A stretch of 62,564 bases of DNA from an uncultured Clostridia bacterium (GCA_947586185.1 CANPXN010000013.1:1-62564), one strand, 5' to 3'; shown: positions 8,256 to 17,905, counted from the stretch's first letter. Numbers and translations are program-made. The notes: a model not told the origin generated them from the sequence alone.

Positions 8256-9638
8256 TTGGAAAAGACAATTAACGAATATATCAGTGGGGTGAGGAGCATT
8301 TTGTCCGGAAAGGACAGTCCGCCCCTTGCTCATGTCCGCAGCTATGGCTGTCAGCTTAATTTTTCCGACGGCGAAAAGCTGAAGGGGATGCTTTCAAAAA
8401 TGGGCTTTGGAATGACCGATGCTCCAGAGGGCGCAGAGATCGTTATTCTTAACACCTGCGCTGTCCGTGAAAACGCTGAGGACAGAGTTTTCGGAAATCT
8501 TGGTTTCATAAAGCACTGCAAGAAAAAAAATCCCGGCATGATCGTTGGCCTCTGCGGCTGTATGGCATCGGAGGAGCATGTTGTAAAAAAACTTGAAAAA
8601 TCCTATCCGTTTGTGGATCTGATTTTCAGCTCATCAGCTTTGGATAAGCTGCCGAAGCTTGTTTACGAGCTTCTTTCAGGAAAGAAAAGAGCGGTTGACA
8701 CAGGGGAGTACAATATGCCTGCGGAGGGCCTTGAGCAGCTCAGGGACAGCAGCTTTAAGGCTTCTGTTCCCATAATGTTTGGCTGCAACAACTTCTGCAC
8801 CTATTGTATCGTTCCCTATGTAAGGGGCAGGGAACGCAGCCGGCGTCCGGAAATGATAATCAGCGAGGTAAGGGAGCTTGTAAAAAAAGGCTATAAGGAA
8901 ATCATGCTGCTGGGTCAGAATGTAAATTCTTATGGAAATGACTTAGAGGAAAGCGTGACCTTTCCACGCCTTTTAAGAGCTTTAAATGAGATTGAGGGCG
9001 ACTTTATCATAAGATTTATGTCCTCCCATCCGAAAGACGCAGGAAAAGAGCTTATTGATGCAATGCTTGAATGTGAAAAGGTGGAAAGGCATCTTCATCT
9101 TCCGGTACAGTGCGGCAGCAATGACGTTTTAAACAGGATGAACAGAAGGTATACAGTTGAAAAGTATATGGAAACGGTAAACTATTTAAGAAGCAGAGTT
9201 CCTGACTTTTCCATAACTACCGATATCATAGTGGGATTCCCGAATGAAACTGAGGAGGATTTTGCCGGAACCTTAAAGCTTATTGATGAAGTTAAGTATG
9301 ACAATATCTTTTCCTTTATCTATTCAAAGCGCAGCGGCACAAAGGCTGCTGAAATGGAAGACCTTATAAGTGATGAGGAAAAGGGAAGCCGCATGACAAG
9401 ACTGCTTGCACTTCAGCGTGAGATAACCACAAGAGAGTTTAAAAGATTTATAGGGAGAACGCTTAGGGTCCTTGTGGAAGGCATAGGCAAGCAGGAGGGC
9501 TTTCTCACAGGAAAGTGCAGTGAAGCTCTGATAGTTGAGTTTGAGGGAGATAGCTCCCTTATAGGAAGCTTTGTAAATGTTAAGATTACCGGTTCAAAAA
9601 ACTGGGCGGTAACAGGACATATAGATCAAATAAATTAA
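8256..9638 (+). CDS. miaB: tRNA-2-methylthio-N6-dimethylallyladenosine synthase
   Basis: Radical-SAM methylthiotransferase that adds a methylthio group to i6A37 of tRNAs reading UNN codons. MiaA, encoded about 5 kb on, makes the i6A37 substrate. The N-terminal UPF0004 cluster cysteines are in SYGCQLNFSD, NTCAVRENA and GLCGCMASEE. The radical-SAM motif is GCNNFCTYCIVPYVRGRERS, with CxxxCxxC. A C-terminal TRAM domain ends the 460-aa protein. The start codon is TTG at 8256, 7 bases after CGGAGG, since no ATG fits. It begins a cluster with ricA-like, mutS, mutL, miaA and hfq. Confidence 0.95.
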   Translation: MEKTINEYISGVRSILSGKDSPPLAHVRSYGCQLNFSDGEKLKGMLSKMGFGMTDAPEGAEIVILNTCAVRENAEDRVFGNLGFIKHCKKKNPGMIVGLCGCMASEEHVVKKLEKSYPFVDLIFSSSALDKLPKLVYELLSGKKRAVDTGEYNMPAEGLEQLRDSSFKASVPIMFGCNNFCTYCIVPYVRGRERSRRPEMIISEVRELVKKGYKEIMLLGQNVNSYGNDLEESVTFPRLLRALNEIEGDFIIRFMSSHPKDAGKELIDAMLECEKVERHLHLPVQCGSNDVLNRMNRRYTVEKYMETVNYLRSRVPDFSITTDIIVGFPNETEEDFAGTLKLIDEVKYDNIFSFIYSKRSGTKAAEMEDLISDEEKGSRMTRLLALQREITTREFKRFIGRTLRVLVEGIGKQEGFLTGKCSEALIVEFEGDSSLIGSFVNVKITGSKNWAVTGHIDQIN

Positions 9639-9672
9639 TATATGCCTTTGGGCATAGGAAAAGGAGTTTATC

Positions 9673-10080
9673 ATGGACGTTATTGAAATGGCAAGAGAGC
9701 TTGGAAAGCTTATTCAGCAGGATAAGAGATATTCTGCATATCAGGAGGCAAAGGCTGCAAACGACAAGGATGAGGAGCTTCAGCGCCTTATAAACGATTT
9801 TAATTTAAAGCGTGTGGAGCTTAACACTGAAATGTCAAAGACTGACAAGGATACAGAAAAGCTCAGAGAGCTTGACGGTGTTATCAAGAACATGTATGGT
9901 GAAATAATGGTAAATCCAAGCATGGCTGCATTCAACGTTGCAAAGAATGAAATGGACGGTATGCTGGCTGAGATAAACAATGTTATCACAGCGTCAGCCA
10001 ATGGCGAAGACCCGGCGACATGTCCGTCAAAGCCGACAGGCTGTTCAGGAAGCTGCTCTTCTTGCGGCGGCTGTCACTAA
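9673..10080 (+). CDS. YlbF/YmcA (RicA-like) protein with Cys-rich tail
   Basis: A 135-aa helical protein of the YlbF/YmcA family. In Bacillus these proteins form the Y-complex (RicAFT), which affects RNase Y processing and carries iron-sulfur clusters. The body is helical and charged. The last 20 residues hold cysteines in TCPSK, GCSGSCSSCGGCH, suited to metal or cluster binding. In Bacillus ymcA (ricA) lies just after miaB and near mutS-mutL, the same place as here, which favours RicA over YlbF. The start is ATG 9673 behind AAAGGAG. RNA-processing function is inferred from family and synteny. Confidence 0.75.
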   Translation: MDVIEMARELGKLIQQDKRYSAYQEAKAANDKDEELQRLINDFNLKRVELNTEMSKTDKDTEKLRELDGVIKNMYGEIMVNPSMAAFNVAKNEMDGMLAEINNVITASANGEDPATCPSKPTGCSGSCSSCGGCH

Positions 10081-10107
10081 TATAATCATATTTGTATTTG
10101 CTGCTTA

Positions 10108-10173
10108 GGCTTTTCAAGTTTTATTACAAGAATCTGTCTTCATATTTCTTGTGAAGACAGGTTCCGAAAAGCC
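10108..10173 (+). promoter_or_regulatory. Structured leader before mutS with competing stems
   Basis: An outer stem GGCTTTTC (10108-10115)/GAAAAGCC (10166-10173) encloses two mutually exclusive stems: CTGTCTTCA/TGAAGACAG (10134-10142/10152-10160) and ACAAGAA/TTCTTGT (10126-10132/10146-10152). The arrangement could be a terminator or a conditional leader. It ends 22 bases before the mutS start. Confidence 0.45.
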
Positions 10174-10195
10174 GAAAGTGTAAACGGAGGTCTAA

Positions 10196-12799
10196 ATGGA
10201 AATCGACAGAGAAAAAATTTCGCCGATGATGAAACAGTATCTTGACGTTAAGGATATGTATCCGGATACAATACTGTTTTTCCGCCTTGGCGACTTTTAT
10301 GAGATGTTTTTTGATGATGCGCTTCTTGTGTCCAGGACCCTTGAGCTTACTCTTACAGGACGTGACTGCGGACTTGCTGAGCGTGCGCCTATGTGTGGTA
10401 TACCGTATCACAGCTGTGAGATATATATAAAAAGACTTATTGAGGCAGGCTATAAGGTTGCTATTTGTGAGCAGCTTACAGATCCGGCTGAGAGCAAGGG
10501 GATTGTAAAAAGAGATGTTATAAGAGTCGTAACTCCGGGAACGCTTATTGAAAGCAGTATGCTTGACGACAGCTCAAATAACTATATGGGCTGCTGTTAT
10601 TTCAGCGAGGGGCAGTGCGGAATGTGCTTTGCCGATATTTCTACCGGTGACGTAAAGCTTTTGTCAGTGGTCGGTAAGGATATGCAGGCTGAGATCATAA
10701 ATCAGCTTTCAAGATTCAGTCCCTCAGAAATTATTTTCAATCCGGATTTTCTCTCCCTCAAGGAGACTCTCAATTTCGTAAAGACAAAACTTAAATGCTC
10801 TGTGACTCTTCGTGAGGAAAGCTGCTTTGATCCGGAAACAAAGCTTGACGCAGTTTTGAAACAGTTTTCTGTAAATCTTCCTGAGGAGCTTGGCGTAAGC
10901 GATGGAATCGGCATGTATTGCCTTTGCGGTATGTTTGATTACATAGGGGAAACGCAGAAAAGCCTTATCGGCAGATTCACCGCTGTGGAACAGATGGATT
11001 CATCCGCAGCTATGGGACTTGATCTTACTGCAAGGCGGAATTTAGAGCTTACCGAAACCATGAGGAACAAAGAAAAGAAAGGCTCGCTGCTGTGGGTTCT
11101 TGACAGCGCAAAAACCTCTATGGGAAAAAGACTGCTTAAAAGCTACATAGAGCAGCCTCTGACAAGTCCTGCAAGAATAACCGAAAGACTGGAGGCTGTT
11201 GAACAGCTCTGCAAAAACTCCGTTGCTTTAATGGAGATATGCGATATACTTGACAAGGTATACGATATTGAAAGACTTATGACAAGAGTCATGTATAAGA
11301 CGGCAACTCCCCGTGATCTTAAATCCCTTTCGGTAACGTCACTGCAGCTTCCGGCTTTAAAGGAGCAGCTAAGAAAGCTTTCTTCTTCAAGACTTCTTAG
11401 CAGCCTTGAAAAAAGCATATCCACCCTTGAGGATATTGCCGCTCTTGTTGAAAATGCGATTATTGATGAGCCTCCGGTAACAGTAAAGGACGGAGGAGTC
11501 ATAAAGGACGGCTTCAATGAGGAGCTTGACAGCCTTCGCCATATAATGAACGGCGGTCAGGATATTATAAAGGATATCGAGGCAAGAGAAAAGGAAGAAA
11601 CCGGTATCAAGGGACTTAAAATCGGCTATAACCGTGTTTTCGGATATTATATTGAAGTAACACGTTCGTACTATGATTTAGTGCCTGATAGATACATAAG
11701 AAAGCAGACCTTGGCGAACTGCGAGAGGTTTATAACCGAGGAGCTTAAAAATACGGAAAACAGTATTCTCGGCGCAAAGGATAAGGCGCTGAGGCTGGAG
11801 GCTGACATATTTGCGGAGGTGCGTGATTTCCTTTCAACAAAGATTGCAAGCGTTCAGCAGACCGCTGCGGCAGTGGCAGCAGTTGACGTTCTTGCTTCAT
11901 TTGCAAATGTGTCAATGAAAAATAATTATGTAAGACCGGATATTTCCATCGACGGTAAAATTGATATAAAGGACGGCAGGCATCCTGTTGTTGAGCTTAT
12001 GCTGATGGATGAGATATTTGTACCAAACGACGTATATCTCGATACCGGTTCAAGCAGAATGTCGATCATAACAGGTCCTAACATGTCTGGTAAGTCAACC
12101 TATATGCGTATGACCGCACTGATAGTTCTTATGGCTCAGATAGGATGCTTTGTACCGGCTTCCTATGCAAAGATATCAATTGTGGACAGGATTTTCACAA
12201 GGGTAGGAGCTTCCGACGACCTTACGGCAGGACAGAGTACATTTATGGTCGAAATGAGCGAGGTGGCGGATATCCTTAAATATGCAACAAAAAACAGCCT
12301 TGTTATCCTTGACGAGGTGGGCAGAGGTACTTCGACCTTTGACGGCATAAGCATTGCCCGTTCTGTTGCAGAGCATATATGCGGTTCAAAGAAGCTTGGC
12401 TGTAAAACGCTTTTTGCTACCCACTATCATGAGCTTATAGAGCTTGAAAACACCCTTGAGGGCGTTAAGAATTACAGTATTGCCGTCAAGCGTCATGGTG
12501 ACGGAATACGCTTTCTGAGAAAAATCGTAAGAGGCGGAGTCGATGAAAGCTATGGAATTGAGGTGGCAAAGCTTGCAGGACTGCCTTCAAAGGTAGTAAA
12601 AAGAGCAAAGGAGCTTTTAAGCGAAATGGAGCTTGAAAACCATAAGCATGCTTTGGCTGTTGAAGACGACGGGCAAATAAGCTTTTCATCCATAGGAAAA
12701 GAGAAAATTATAGACAGGCTTACAAAAACAAATATTGGGGAACTGAGCGACAGCGAATGCCGTGAGCTGCTTGAAGACCTTATAAAACTGCTTGATTAG
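10196..12799 (+). CDS. mutS: DNA mismatch repair ATPase MutS
   Basis: Recognises mispairs and small loops and recruits MutL. At 867 aa it has full MutS1 length. The mismatch-reading Phe-Tyr-Glu is at residues 34-36 (GDFYEMFF). Walker A GPNMSGKST begins near residue 627, followed by Walker B VILDEVGRGTSTFDG and the TLFATHYHEL switch. The C-terminus ends in a helical dimer segment. The ribosome site ACGGAGG is 7 bases before the ATG. The stop is 11 bases from the mutL start, so the two are co-translated. No MutH or Dam gene is seen, as expected for Firmicutes. Confidence 0.96.
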   Translation: MEIDREKISPMMKQYLDVKDMYPDTILFFRLGDFYEMFFDDALLVSRTLELTLTGRDCGLAERAPMCGIPYHSCEIYIKRLIEAGYKVAICEQLTDPAESKGIVKRDVIRVVTPGTLIESSMLDDSSNNYMGCCYFSEGQCGMCFADISTGDVKLLSVVGKDMQAEIINQLSRFSPSEIIFNPDFLSLKETLNFVKTKLKCSVTLREESCFDPETKLDAVLKQFSVNLPEELGVSDGIGMYCLCGMFDYIGETQKSLIGRFTAVEQMDSSAAMGLDLTARRNLELTETMRNKEKKGSLLWVLDSAKTSMGKRLLKSYIEQPLTSPARITERLEAVEQLCKNSVALMEICDILDKVYDIERLMTRVMYKTATPRDLKSLSVTSLQLPALKEQLRKLSSSRLLSSLEKSISTLEDIAALVENAIIDEPPVTVKDGGVIKDGFNEELDSLRHIMNGGQDIIKDIEAREKEETGIKGLKIGYNRVFGYYIEVTRSYYDLVPDRYIRKQTLANCERFITEELKNTENSILGAKDKALRLEADIFAEVRDFLSTKIASVQQTAAAVAAVDVLASFANVSMKNNYVRPDISIDGKIDIKDGRHPVVELMLMDEIFVPNDVYLDTGSSRMSIITGPNMSGKSTYMRMTALIVLMAQIGCFVPASYAKISIVDRIFTRVGASDDLTAGQSTFMVEMSEVADILKYATKNSLVILDEVGRGTSTFDGISIARSVAEHICGSKKLGCKTLFATHYHELIELENTLEGVKNYSIAVKRHGDGIRFLRKIVRGGVDESYGIEVAKLAGLPSKVVKRAKELLSEMELENHKHALAVEDDGQISFSSIGKEKIIDRLTKTNIGELSDSECRELLEDLIKLLD

Positions 12800-12810
12800 A
12801 GGTGTTAAAA

Positions 12811-14709
12811 ATGGCGAAAATATCTGTACTGAGCAAGGATATATCCGAGCTTATTGCTGCCGGTGAGGTGATAGAACGTCCGGCATCCGTTATAAAGGAG
12901 CTGCTTGAAAATTCAATAGACGCAGGCGCAAAGCATATTACTGTTGAAATAAAAAACGGCGGAACTACTTATATGAGAATTACCGATGACGGATGCGGAA
13001 TATCTCCCGATCAGGTCGCAACCGCTTTTCTTCGCCATGCAACAAGTAAGATATCCTCAAAGGACGACCTTGATAATATCCTTACTCTTGGCTTCAGGGG
13101 GGAGGCTCTTGCCTCCGTTGCAGCCGTTTCAAGGGTCGAGGTGCTGACAAAGCAGAGAGGCTGTGAGCTTGGCACAAACTATATCATAGAGGGCAGCGTC
13201 GAGCAGCTGAATGAACAGACAGGCTGTCCGGACGGAACAACAATTATTATAAGAGATATTTTCTTCAATGTCCCTGTGCGTCAGAAGTTTATGAAAAGGG
13301 ATTCCGCAGAGGCAAATGCAATAGTGTCGATAATGCAGAAAATTGTTCTTTCACATCCGGATATTGCTTTCCGTTTTATAAAGGACAATAAGCCGGAATT
13401 TAATTCGGCAGGGGACGGAGAGCTTTATTCAGCAATATATGCAGTTTACGGAGGTAACTTTGCCCACGATCTTTTGCCGGTGGATTATGAGGAAAACGGC
13501 ATCACTGTAAAGGGATTTACCGTAAAGCCCCTGTATTCAAAGTCAAACAGAGCTTTTCAGAATTTCTTTATTAACGGGAGATATGTTAAATCCCTTACCT
13601 GTATGGCTGCAATTGAGGAAGCATATAAGAATCTTATTATGGTGGGTAAGTTTCCGGCATGCGTTTTGATGCTGACTGCCCCTCCTTCCACAGTTGACGT
13701 AAATGTCCACCCGGCAAAGGCTGAGGTGAGGTTTTCAGATGAAAAGCTTATTTTCAATAGTGTGTATTTTGCAATAAAAAATACTCTTATGGCATCGGGA
13801 CTGATTTATGATTTCCAGCTGAAAAAGGATTCTTCGGTTATCGACTATAAAAAGCCTCTTGATGAGCCGGAAAAATTTGTTCAGCCGAAGCTTAGCGAGC
13901 CTTCCGTGGAAAAGAAACAGGATTTTGTTACGGAAAATTACGTGGAACGCTCTGAGCCTGAGATTGAAGTAAGAGAACCTATGCTTTCTTCTCCTAAGCT
14001 TTCTTACGGAGAGGTTAAGAAATTTTCCACGGAGAAAAATGTAAGCCCTCCGGAAGAAATAAAGTCTTTTAGCTATATAAACAGTAAGGCATTTGAAAGA
14101 CGTGAGGAACCAAAGCCCGAAAAAACTGAAGAAGAAAAGGTTCCTATAAGGATCATAGGGGAGGCGTTTAAAAATTATATTATTGCTCAGGTGGGAGATT
14201 CCGTTATCATAATTGACAAGCATGCCGCTCATGAAAGAGTGATCTTTGAAAGGCTGAAATCTCAGAATAATACGTCTGACAGTCAGCTTGTTATTAACGG
14301 AGCGGAGATACTTCTTTCTCTCAGAGAATACAGCGCTTTACGGGAAAATACCGAAAGACTTGAAAGCATGGGCTTTAAGCTCGATTTTTCACATGAGCCG
14401 TATATAAAGCCTGTAGCAGTACCGAGCATCCTTGACAGCCTTAATATGGATGAGGTAATACCGGAAATTGCAGAGAATTTTTATATGTGCAAGGTCGATC
14501 CTCAGACTCATATTCTTGATGACATGTTTCATGAGCTTGCATGCAAGGCTGCAATAAAGGCAGGGGATAAAAATGACGAATCCGAGCTTCTTGAACTTGC
14601 TCAGGAGGTGTTCTATAATGAGAATATCAGGCACTGTCCTCATGGAAGGCCGGTTATGTTCGCTCTTACAAAGCGTGATATGGAAAAACAGTTTAAAAGG
14701 ATAATTTGA
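12811..14709 (+). CDS. mutL: DNA mismatch repair endonuclease MutL
   Basis: Matchmaker ATPase and strand-nicking enzyme of mismatch repair, 632 aa. The GHKL ATPase half shows ELLENSIDAGA, TDDGCGI, GFRGEAL and the HATSKI region. A charged linker of about 130 residues follows. The C-terminal domain has the metal-binding motif DKHAAHERVIFE, matching the DxHAxxExxxxE signature of nicking MutLs, plus CPHGRPVMF. It should therefore be an active endonuclease. The start is ATG 12811, 8 bases behind AGAGG. The alternative GTG at 12802 overlaps the ribosome site. The stop lies 1 base before miaA. Confidence 0.95.
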   Translation: MAKISVLSKDISELIAAGEVIERPASVIKELLENSIDAGAKHITVEIKNGGTTYMRITDDGCGISPDQVATAFLRHATSKISSKDDLDNILTLGFRGEALASVAAVSRVEVLTKQRGCELGTNYIIEGSVEQLNEQTGCPDGTTIIIRDIFFNVPVRQKFMKRDSAEANAIVSIMQKIVLSHPDIAFRFIKDNKPEFNSAGDGELYSAIYAVYGGNFAHDLLPVDYEENGITVKGFTVKPLYSKSNRAFQNFFINGRYVKSLTCMAAIEEAYKNLIMVGKFPACVLMLTAPPSTVDVNVHPAKAEVRFSDEKLIFNSVYFAIKNTLMASGLIYDFQLKKDSSVIDYKKPLDEPEKFVQPKLSEPSVEKKQDFVTENYVERSEPEIEVREPMLSSPKLSYGEVKKFSTEKNVSPPEEIKSFSYINSKAFERREEPKPEKTEEEKVPIRIIGEAFKNYIIAQVGDSVIIIDKHAAHERVIFERLKSQNNTSDSQLVINGAEILLSLREYSALRENTERLESMGFKLDFSHEPYIKPVAVPSILDSLNMDEVIPEIAENFYMCKVDPQTHILDDMFHELACKAAIKAGDKNDESELLELAQEVFYNENIRHCPHGRPVMFALTKRDMEKQFKRII

Positions 14710-14710
14710 T

Positions 14711-15664
14711 ATGATTTATGAAGACAGCAGAATACCTGTGGCTGCGATCGTAGGTCCTACGGCGTCCGGGAAAACGGCTTTGGGAGTTGAAGCGGCAAAG
14801 TATTTCGGAGGCGAGGTCGTTTCCGCTGATTCCATGCAGATATATAAGGGAATGGATATCGCAACTGCCAAGCCGTCTGAAGAAGAAAAGCAAGGTATCC
14901 CACATCATCTTATGGGTTTCCTTGACAGGGAATGCTCTTTTAGTGTTGCCGATTTTGTGGAGCTTGCCGGAATGAAGATACGTGAAATAAACGGCAGGGG
15001 AAAGCTTCCGATAATTGTAGGAGGAACAGGACTTTATATTTCCTCCCTCCTTGATAATATAAAGTTTGCAGAGATAAAAAGCGATGAGAATCTTCGGAAA
15101 AGCCTTGAAGAAGTCGCCCGGACTGAGGGAAACGAAAAGCTGTTTAGTCGTCTTGAAGCAGTTGACCCTGAAACTGCGGCGGAGCTTCACCCGAATAATC
15201 TTGTAAGGGTCATAAGAGCTATAGAGGTTTATGAGCTTACCGGAAAAAAGCTCAGCCAGTATAAGGCTGAAAGCAGGCTCAGTCCTTCTCCGTATAAATC
15301 TGTTATAATAGGTATAGGGTATAATGACAGGCAAAAGCTTTATGACAGAATCAATATGCGTGTGGATATTATGGTTCAAAACGGTCTTGTGGAAGAAGCA
15401 AAAGCGGTGTATAATAATTCAGCAATGAAAACAGCGGCAAATGCGATCGGCTATAAAGAGCTGATCCCATACTTTGAAAACAGGGCTGAGCTTGCTGTTT
15501 GCATTGACAAAATAAAGCAGGAAACAAGGCGATATGCTAAAAGACAGCTTACTTGGTTTAGGAAAAATGCAGAAATTCAGTGGATAATTGCGGATGAATT
15601 TGACAATACTCAAGAAATTTTTGCAAAATGCAAAAAAATTATAGCCAAGGAACTAAAATTGTGA
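14711..15664 (+). CDS. miaA: tRNA dimethylallyltransferase
   Basis: Transfers the dimethylallyl group to N6 of A37 in tRNAs reading UNN codons, giving the substrate of MiaB encoded upstream. It has 317 aa. Seen are the P-loop GPTASGKTALG, SADSMQIYKGMDIATAKP, HHLMGF, the DMAPP-site VGGTGLYISSLL and the late RRYAKRQLTWFRK block. It starts one base past the mutL stop with no separate promoter, so it is translationally coupled. The C-terminus is complete. Confidence 0.95.
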   Translation: MIYEDSRIPVAAIVGPTASGKTALGVEAAKYFGGEVVSADSMQIYKGMDIATAKPSEEEKQGIPHHLMGFLDRECSFSVADFVELAGMKIREINGRGKLPIIVGGTGLYISSLLDNIKFAEIKSDENLRKSLEEVARTEGNEKLFSRLEAVDPETAAELHPNNLVRVIRAIEVYELTGKKLSQYKAESRLSPSPYKSVIIGIGYNDRQKLYDRINMRVDIMVQNGLVEEAKAVYNNSAMKTAANAIGYKELIPYFENRAELAVCIDKIKQETRRYAKRQLTWFRKNAEIQWIIADEFDNTQEIFAKCKKIIAKELKL

Positions 15665-15670
15665 TATAAT
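15662..15670 (+). promoter_or_regulatory. Extended -10 promoter before hfq
   Basis: TGATATAAT at 15662-15670 is a strong extended -10. The -35 region is poor. It lies about 97 bases before the hfq start, at the miaA stop codon, and would allow hfq expression apart from the repair genes. Confidence 0.5.
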
Positions 15671-15766
15671 ATAAAATAAGTATTTTTGTATATGTGTCCG
15701 GGGGTATGTTATGCCGTCCGGAGCTATGTGCTGATACGTTCCATTCTAAGGACAGGGAGTGTGTAT

Positions 15767-16006
15767 ATGAATAAATCTTTAAACCTTCAGGATGTATTTC
15801 TGAATCAGGCAAGAAAAGACAGAATTTCTGTTACGATTTACCTGACAAACGGTTATCAGTTTAAGGGTATGGTAAAGGGCTTTGATAATTATATTGTAAT
15901 TCTTGACTGTGATGGTAAGCAGAACCTTGTTTACAAGCATGCTATATCAACAATTATTCCTGTAAAGCCGATTTCAATACTTGATTCGTCTGAAAAATCG
16001 GAGTAA
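15767..16006 (+). CDS. hfq: RNA chaperone Hfq
   Basis: A 79-aa Sm-like protein that forms hexamers and helps small RNAs pair with messages. The Sm1 stretch is [20 protein letters not shown] with the conserved Gln and Asp. The Sm2 motif is [15 protein letters not shown], with the proximal-face YKHA (YKHAIS in most Hfq). The start is ATG 15767 behind CAGGGAG. The longer frame upstream is not conserved. As in many bacteria it follows miaA. It is followed 12 bases later by the HlyD-like gene. Confidence 0.95.
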   Translation: MNKSLNLQDVFLNQARKDRISVTIYLTNGYQFKGMVKGFDNYIVILDCDGKQNLVYKHAISTIIPVKPISILDSSEKSE

Positions 16007-16017
16007 GCGGTGATTAA

Positions 16018-17223
16018 ATGAATTCGGTTACTTCAAAGATATTAAGCTTTCTTCTTATTCTCTGTGTTTCAGCATGTCTGGCAAGTGTTGTGTATCATAT
16101 GTTTAACCAGGATTATAAGACAGAAACTGCGATATATGCTGAGGCCGATGCATCTGAAACCTTTAAGGGATTATATATCAGGGATGAAGAAGTTGTCCGC
16201 CGCAACGGCGTAAACGGCGTTATTAGCTATAACGTGTCGGACGGCGGAAAGCTTGGCATGGGCTCGGCTATTGCTGAGGTATATGCCGATGAATCCCAGA
16301 TTGATATAAAGCAGCAGATCGAAAGCCTCCAGGCAGAGCTTCAGGTGCTGAAAAAAATTCAGAATCCGGGAACTACGGAGGCAGCTCAGCCTTCAAATCT
16401 TTCGGAGCTGATAAGCGAAAGCTACAGGAATATAATTACAGACAGGGAAAAGGGAGATTATAAAAAAATCTCGTCCGGCAAGGAAGAACTTTTGGTATTG
16501 CTAAGTACATATCAGAAGGTCACTGATAAATCTGTTGACTTTTCTCAGCGTATAAGCGATATCACTTCTCAGATCTCATCTCTTAAGTCAAGCGAAACTG
16601 TTCCTCTTGACACTATTACTTCTGACAGATCGGCGTATTTTGTAAGCTATGCCGATGGGTATGAGGGCAAATTCACAAAGGAAAATTTAAGTACTCTTAC
16701 GGTCGAGGCAATAAACGGCGCCAAGGACAGCGGTCCGGTTGACGATGAGAGCATTGTGGGAAAGCTTATTGACGGATATGAGTGGTATGTTGCCGGAGTG
16801 ATCGACAACAGCAGAATGCAGTATGCTGCCGACGAAAAGGTAACACTTAAATTTCAGTCAACCTCCGTAACGGCGGGCGGTGTTATATATGATATCAGAG
16901 AAACAGGGGACTCGAAAAAATCTATAGTTATCGTTAAATGCGATGAGCTTAATCATGACCTTGTTCAGCACAGAACTGAAAGGGTTGAAATGATTAAGGG
17001 TGAGTATGAGGGAATCAAGGTTCCCCGAAAAGCCATACGCTTCAGAAAGGAAGATAATGAAAAGGGTGTTTATGTGAGGCTTGGAGAGCAGATACTCTTT
17101 AAAAAACTGGAAGTTGTGTATGAGGGAGATGATTATGTCCTGTCAAAGCTTAATGCAGGAGATGATTTTATATCTCTTTATGACGATATCGTAGTGGAAG
17201 GTGTGGACACTGATGGAGACTGA
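16018..17223 (+). CDS. HlyD-like membrane-anchored adaptor protein
   Basis: A 401-aa protein with one N-terminal membrane segment (LSFLLILCVSACLASVV, about residues 10-26) and an extracellular part. It resembles HlyD/membrane-fusion proteins: a barrel-sandwich/lipoyl-like start (VNGVISYNVSDGGKLGMG), a coiled coil rich in Gln and Leu (residues about 95-125 and 150-190) and a beta-rich C-terminal half. No transporter ATPase, permease or outer-membrane partner is encoded nearby. Its place between hfq and the division gene cluster hints at an envelope role rather than export. Its stop overlaps the yggS start by 11 bases, so the two are coupled. Function unknown beyond the fold. Confidence 0.65.
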   Translation: MNSVTSKILSFLLILCVSACLASVVYHMFNQDYKTETAIYAEADASETFKGLYIRDEEVVRRNGVNGVISYNVSDGGKLGMGSAIAEVYADESQIDIKQQIESLQAELQVLKKIQNPGTTEAAQPSNLSELISESYRNIITDREKGDYKKISSGKEELLVLLSTYQKVTDKSVDFSQRISDITSQISSLKSSETVPLDTITSDRSAYFVSYADGYEGKFTKENLSTLTVEAINGAKDSGPVDDESIVGKLIDGYEWYVAGVIDNSRMQYAADEKVTLKFQSTSVTAGGVIYDIRETGDSKKSIVIVKCDELNHDLVQHRTERVEMIKGEYEGIKVPRKAIRFRKEDNEKGVYVRLGEQILFKKLEVVYEGDDYVLSKLNAGDDFISLYDDIVVEGVDTDGD

Positions 17224-17905
17224 TTTCAGTTATATTGATGAAAATTACAAAAGGATTTTAAACAATGTTTCCGAGGCTGCGGCTAAATACAGAAAGCCGG
17301 AAGAAAAAATCAGGATAATGGCTGTTACAAAAACAGTTGATCCGGCTGCTGTAAACCATGCCATCGGACTTGGAATAGACCTTTTGGGTGAAAACCGTGT
17401 TCAGGAGTATATGTCCAAAAAGGACGCATACAAGGATGCCGAGGTGCATTTTATAGGGCATCTTCAGACTAACAAGGTTAAATATATTATCGACAGCGTA
17501 AAGCTTATTCAGTCTGTGGACAGTCTGAAGCTTGCTGAGGAGATAGACAAGCATGCAAATAGAGCAGGCAAGATTCAGGATATCCTCATTGAGCTAAATA
17601 TTGGCGGAGAAGAATCGAAAAGCGGTATTGACCGAAGTATGCTCGATGAGCTTATATGCCGGACTGCCGAGCTTGAGCATGTCAGAATAAAAGGTCTTAT
17701 GGCCATTCCACCGGCATTGGGACCGGAAAAATTTCTTTGCGAAATGCAGGAGATATATGAGGATATTTCCGGGAAGAACATCAAAAATGTCAGCATGGAC
17801 ATTCTTTCTATGGGTATGTCCGGAGATTATGTTCAGGCCATAAAATACGGTTCAAATCTTGTGCGCATAGGCAGTGCGCTGTTCGGAGCACGTATTTACA
17901 AATGA
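17213..17905 (+). CDS. yggS: YggS-family PLP homeostasis protein
   Basis: A single-domain alanine-racemase-fold protein (230 aa) that binds pyridoxal phosphate and balances its supply. Seen are AVTKTVDPAAV with the cofactor lysine, GENRVQEYMSK, HFIGHLQTNKVKY, LIELNIGGEESKSG and the C-terminal LSMGMSGDYVQAIKYGSNLVRIG. The start is ATG 17213, 9 bases behind GGAAGGTG. It corresponds to ylmE of Bacillus, which also lies just before sepF. Confidence 0.93.
   Translation: METDFSYIDENYKRILNNVSEAAAKYRKPEEKIRIMAVTKTVDPAAVNHAIGLGIDLLGENRVQEYMSKKDAYKDAEVHFIGHLQTNKVKYIIDSVKLIQSVDSLKLAEEIDKHANRAGKIQDILIELNIGGEESKSGIDRSMLDELICRTAELEHVRIKGLMAIPPALGPEKFLCEMQEIYEDISGKNIKNVSMDILSMGMSGDYVQAIKYGSNLVRIGSALFGARIYK

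Noticed and set aside
14693-15379. 228-aa ORF antisense to miaA
   Set aside because: Lies fully opposite a certain gene, has no ribosome site or recognisable family and is typical of codon-bias shadows.
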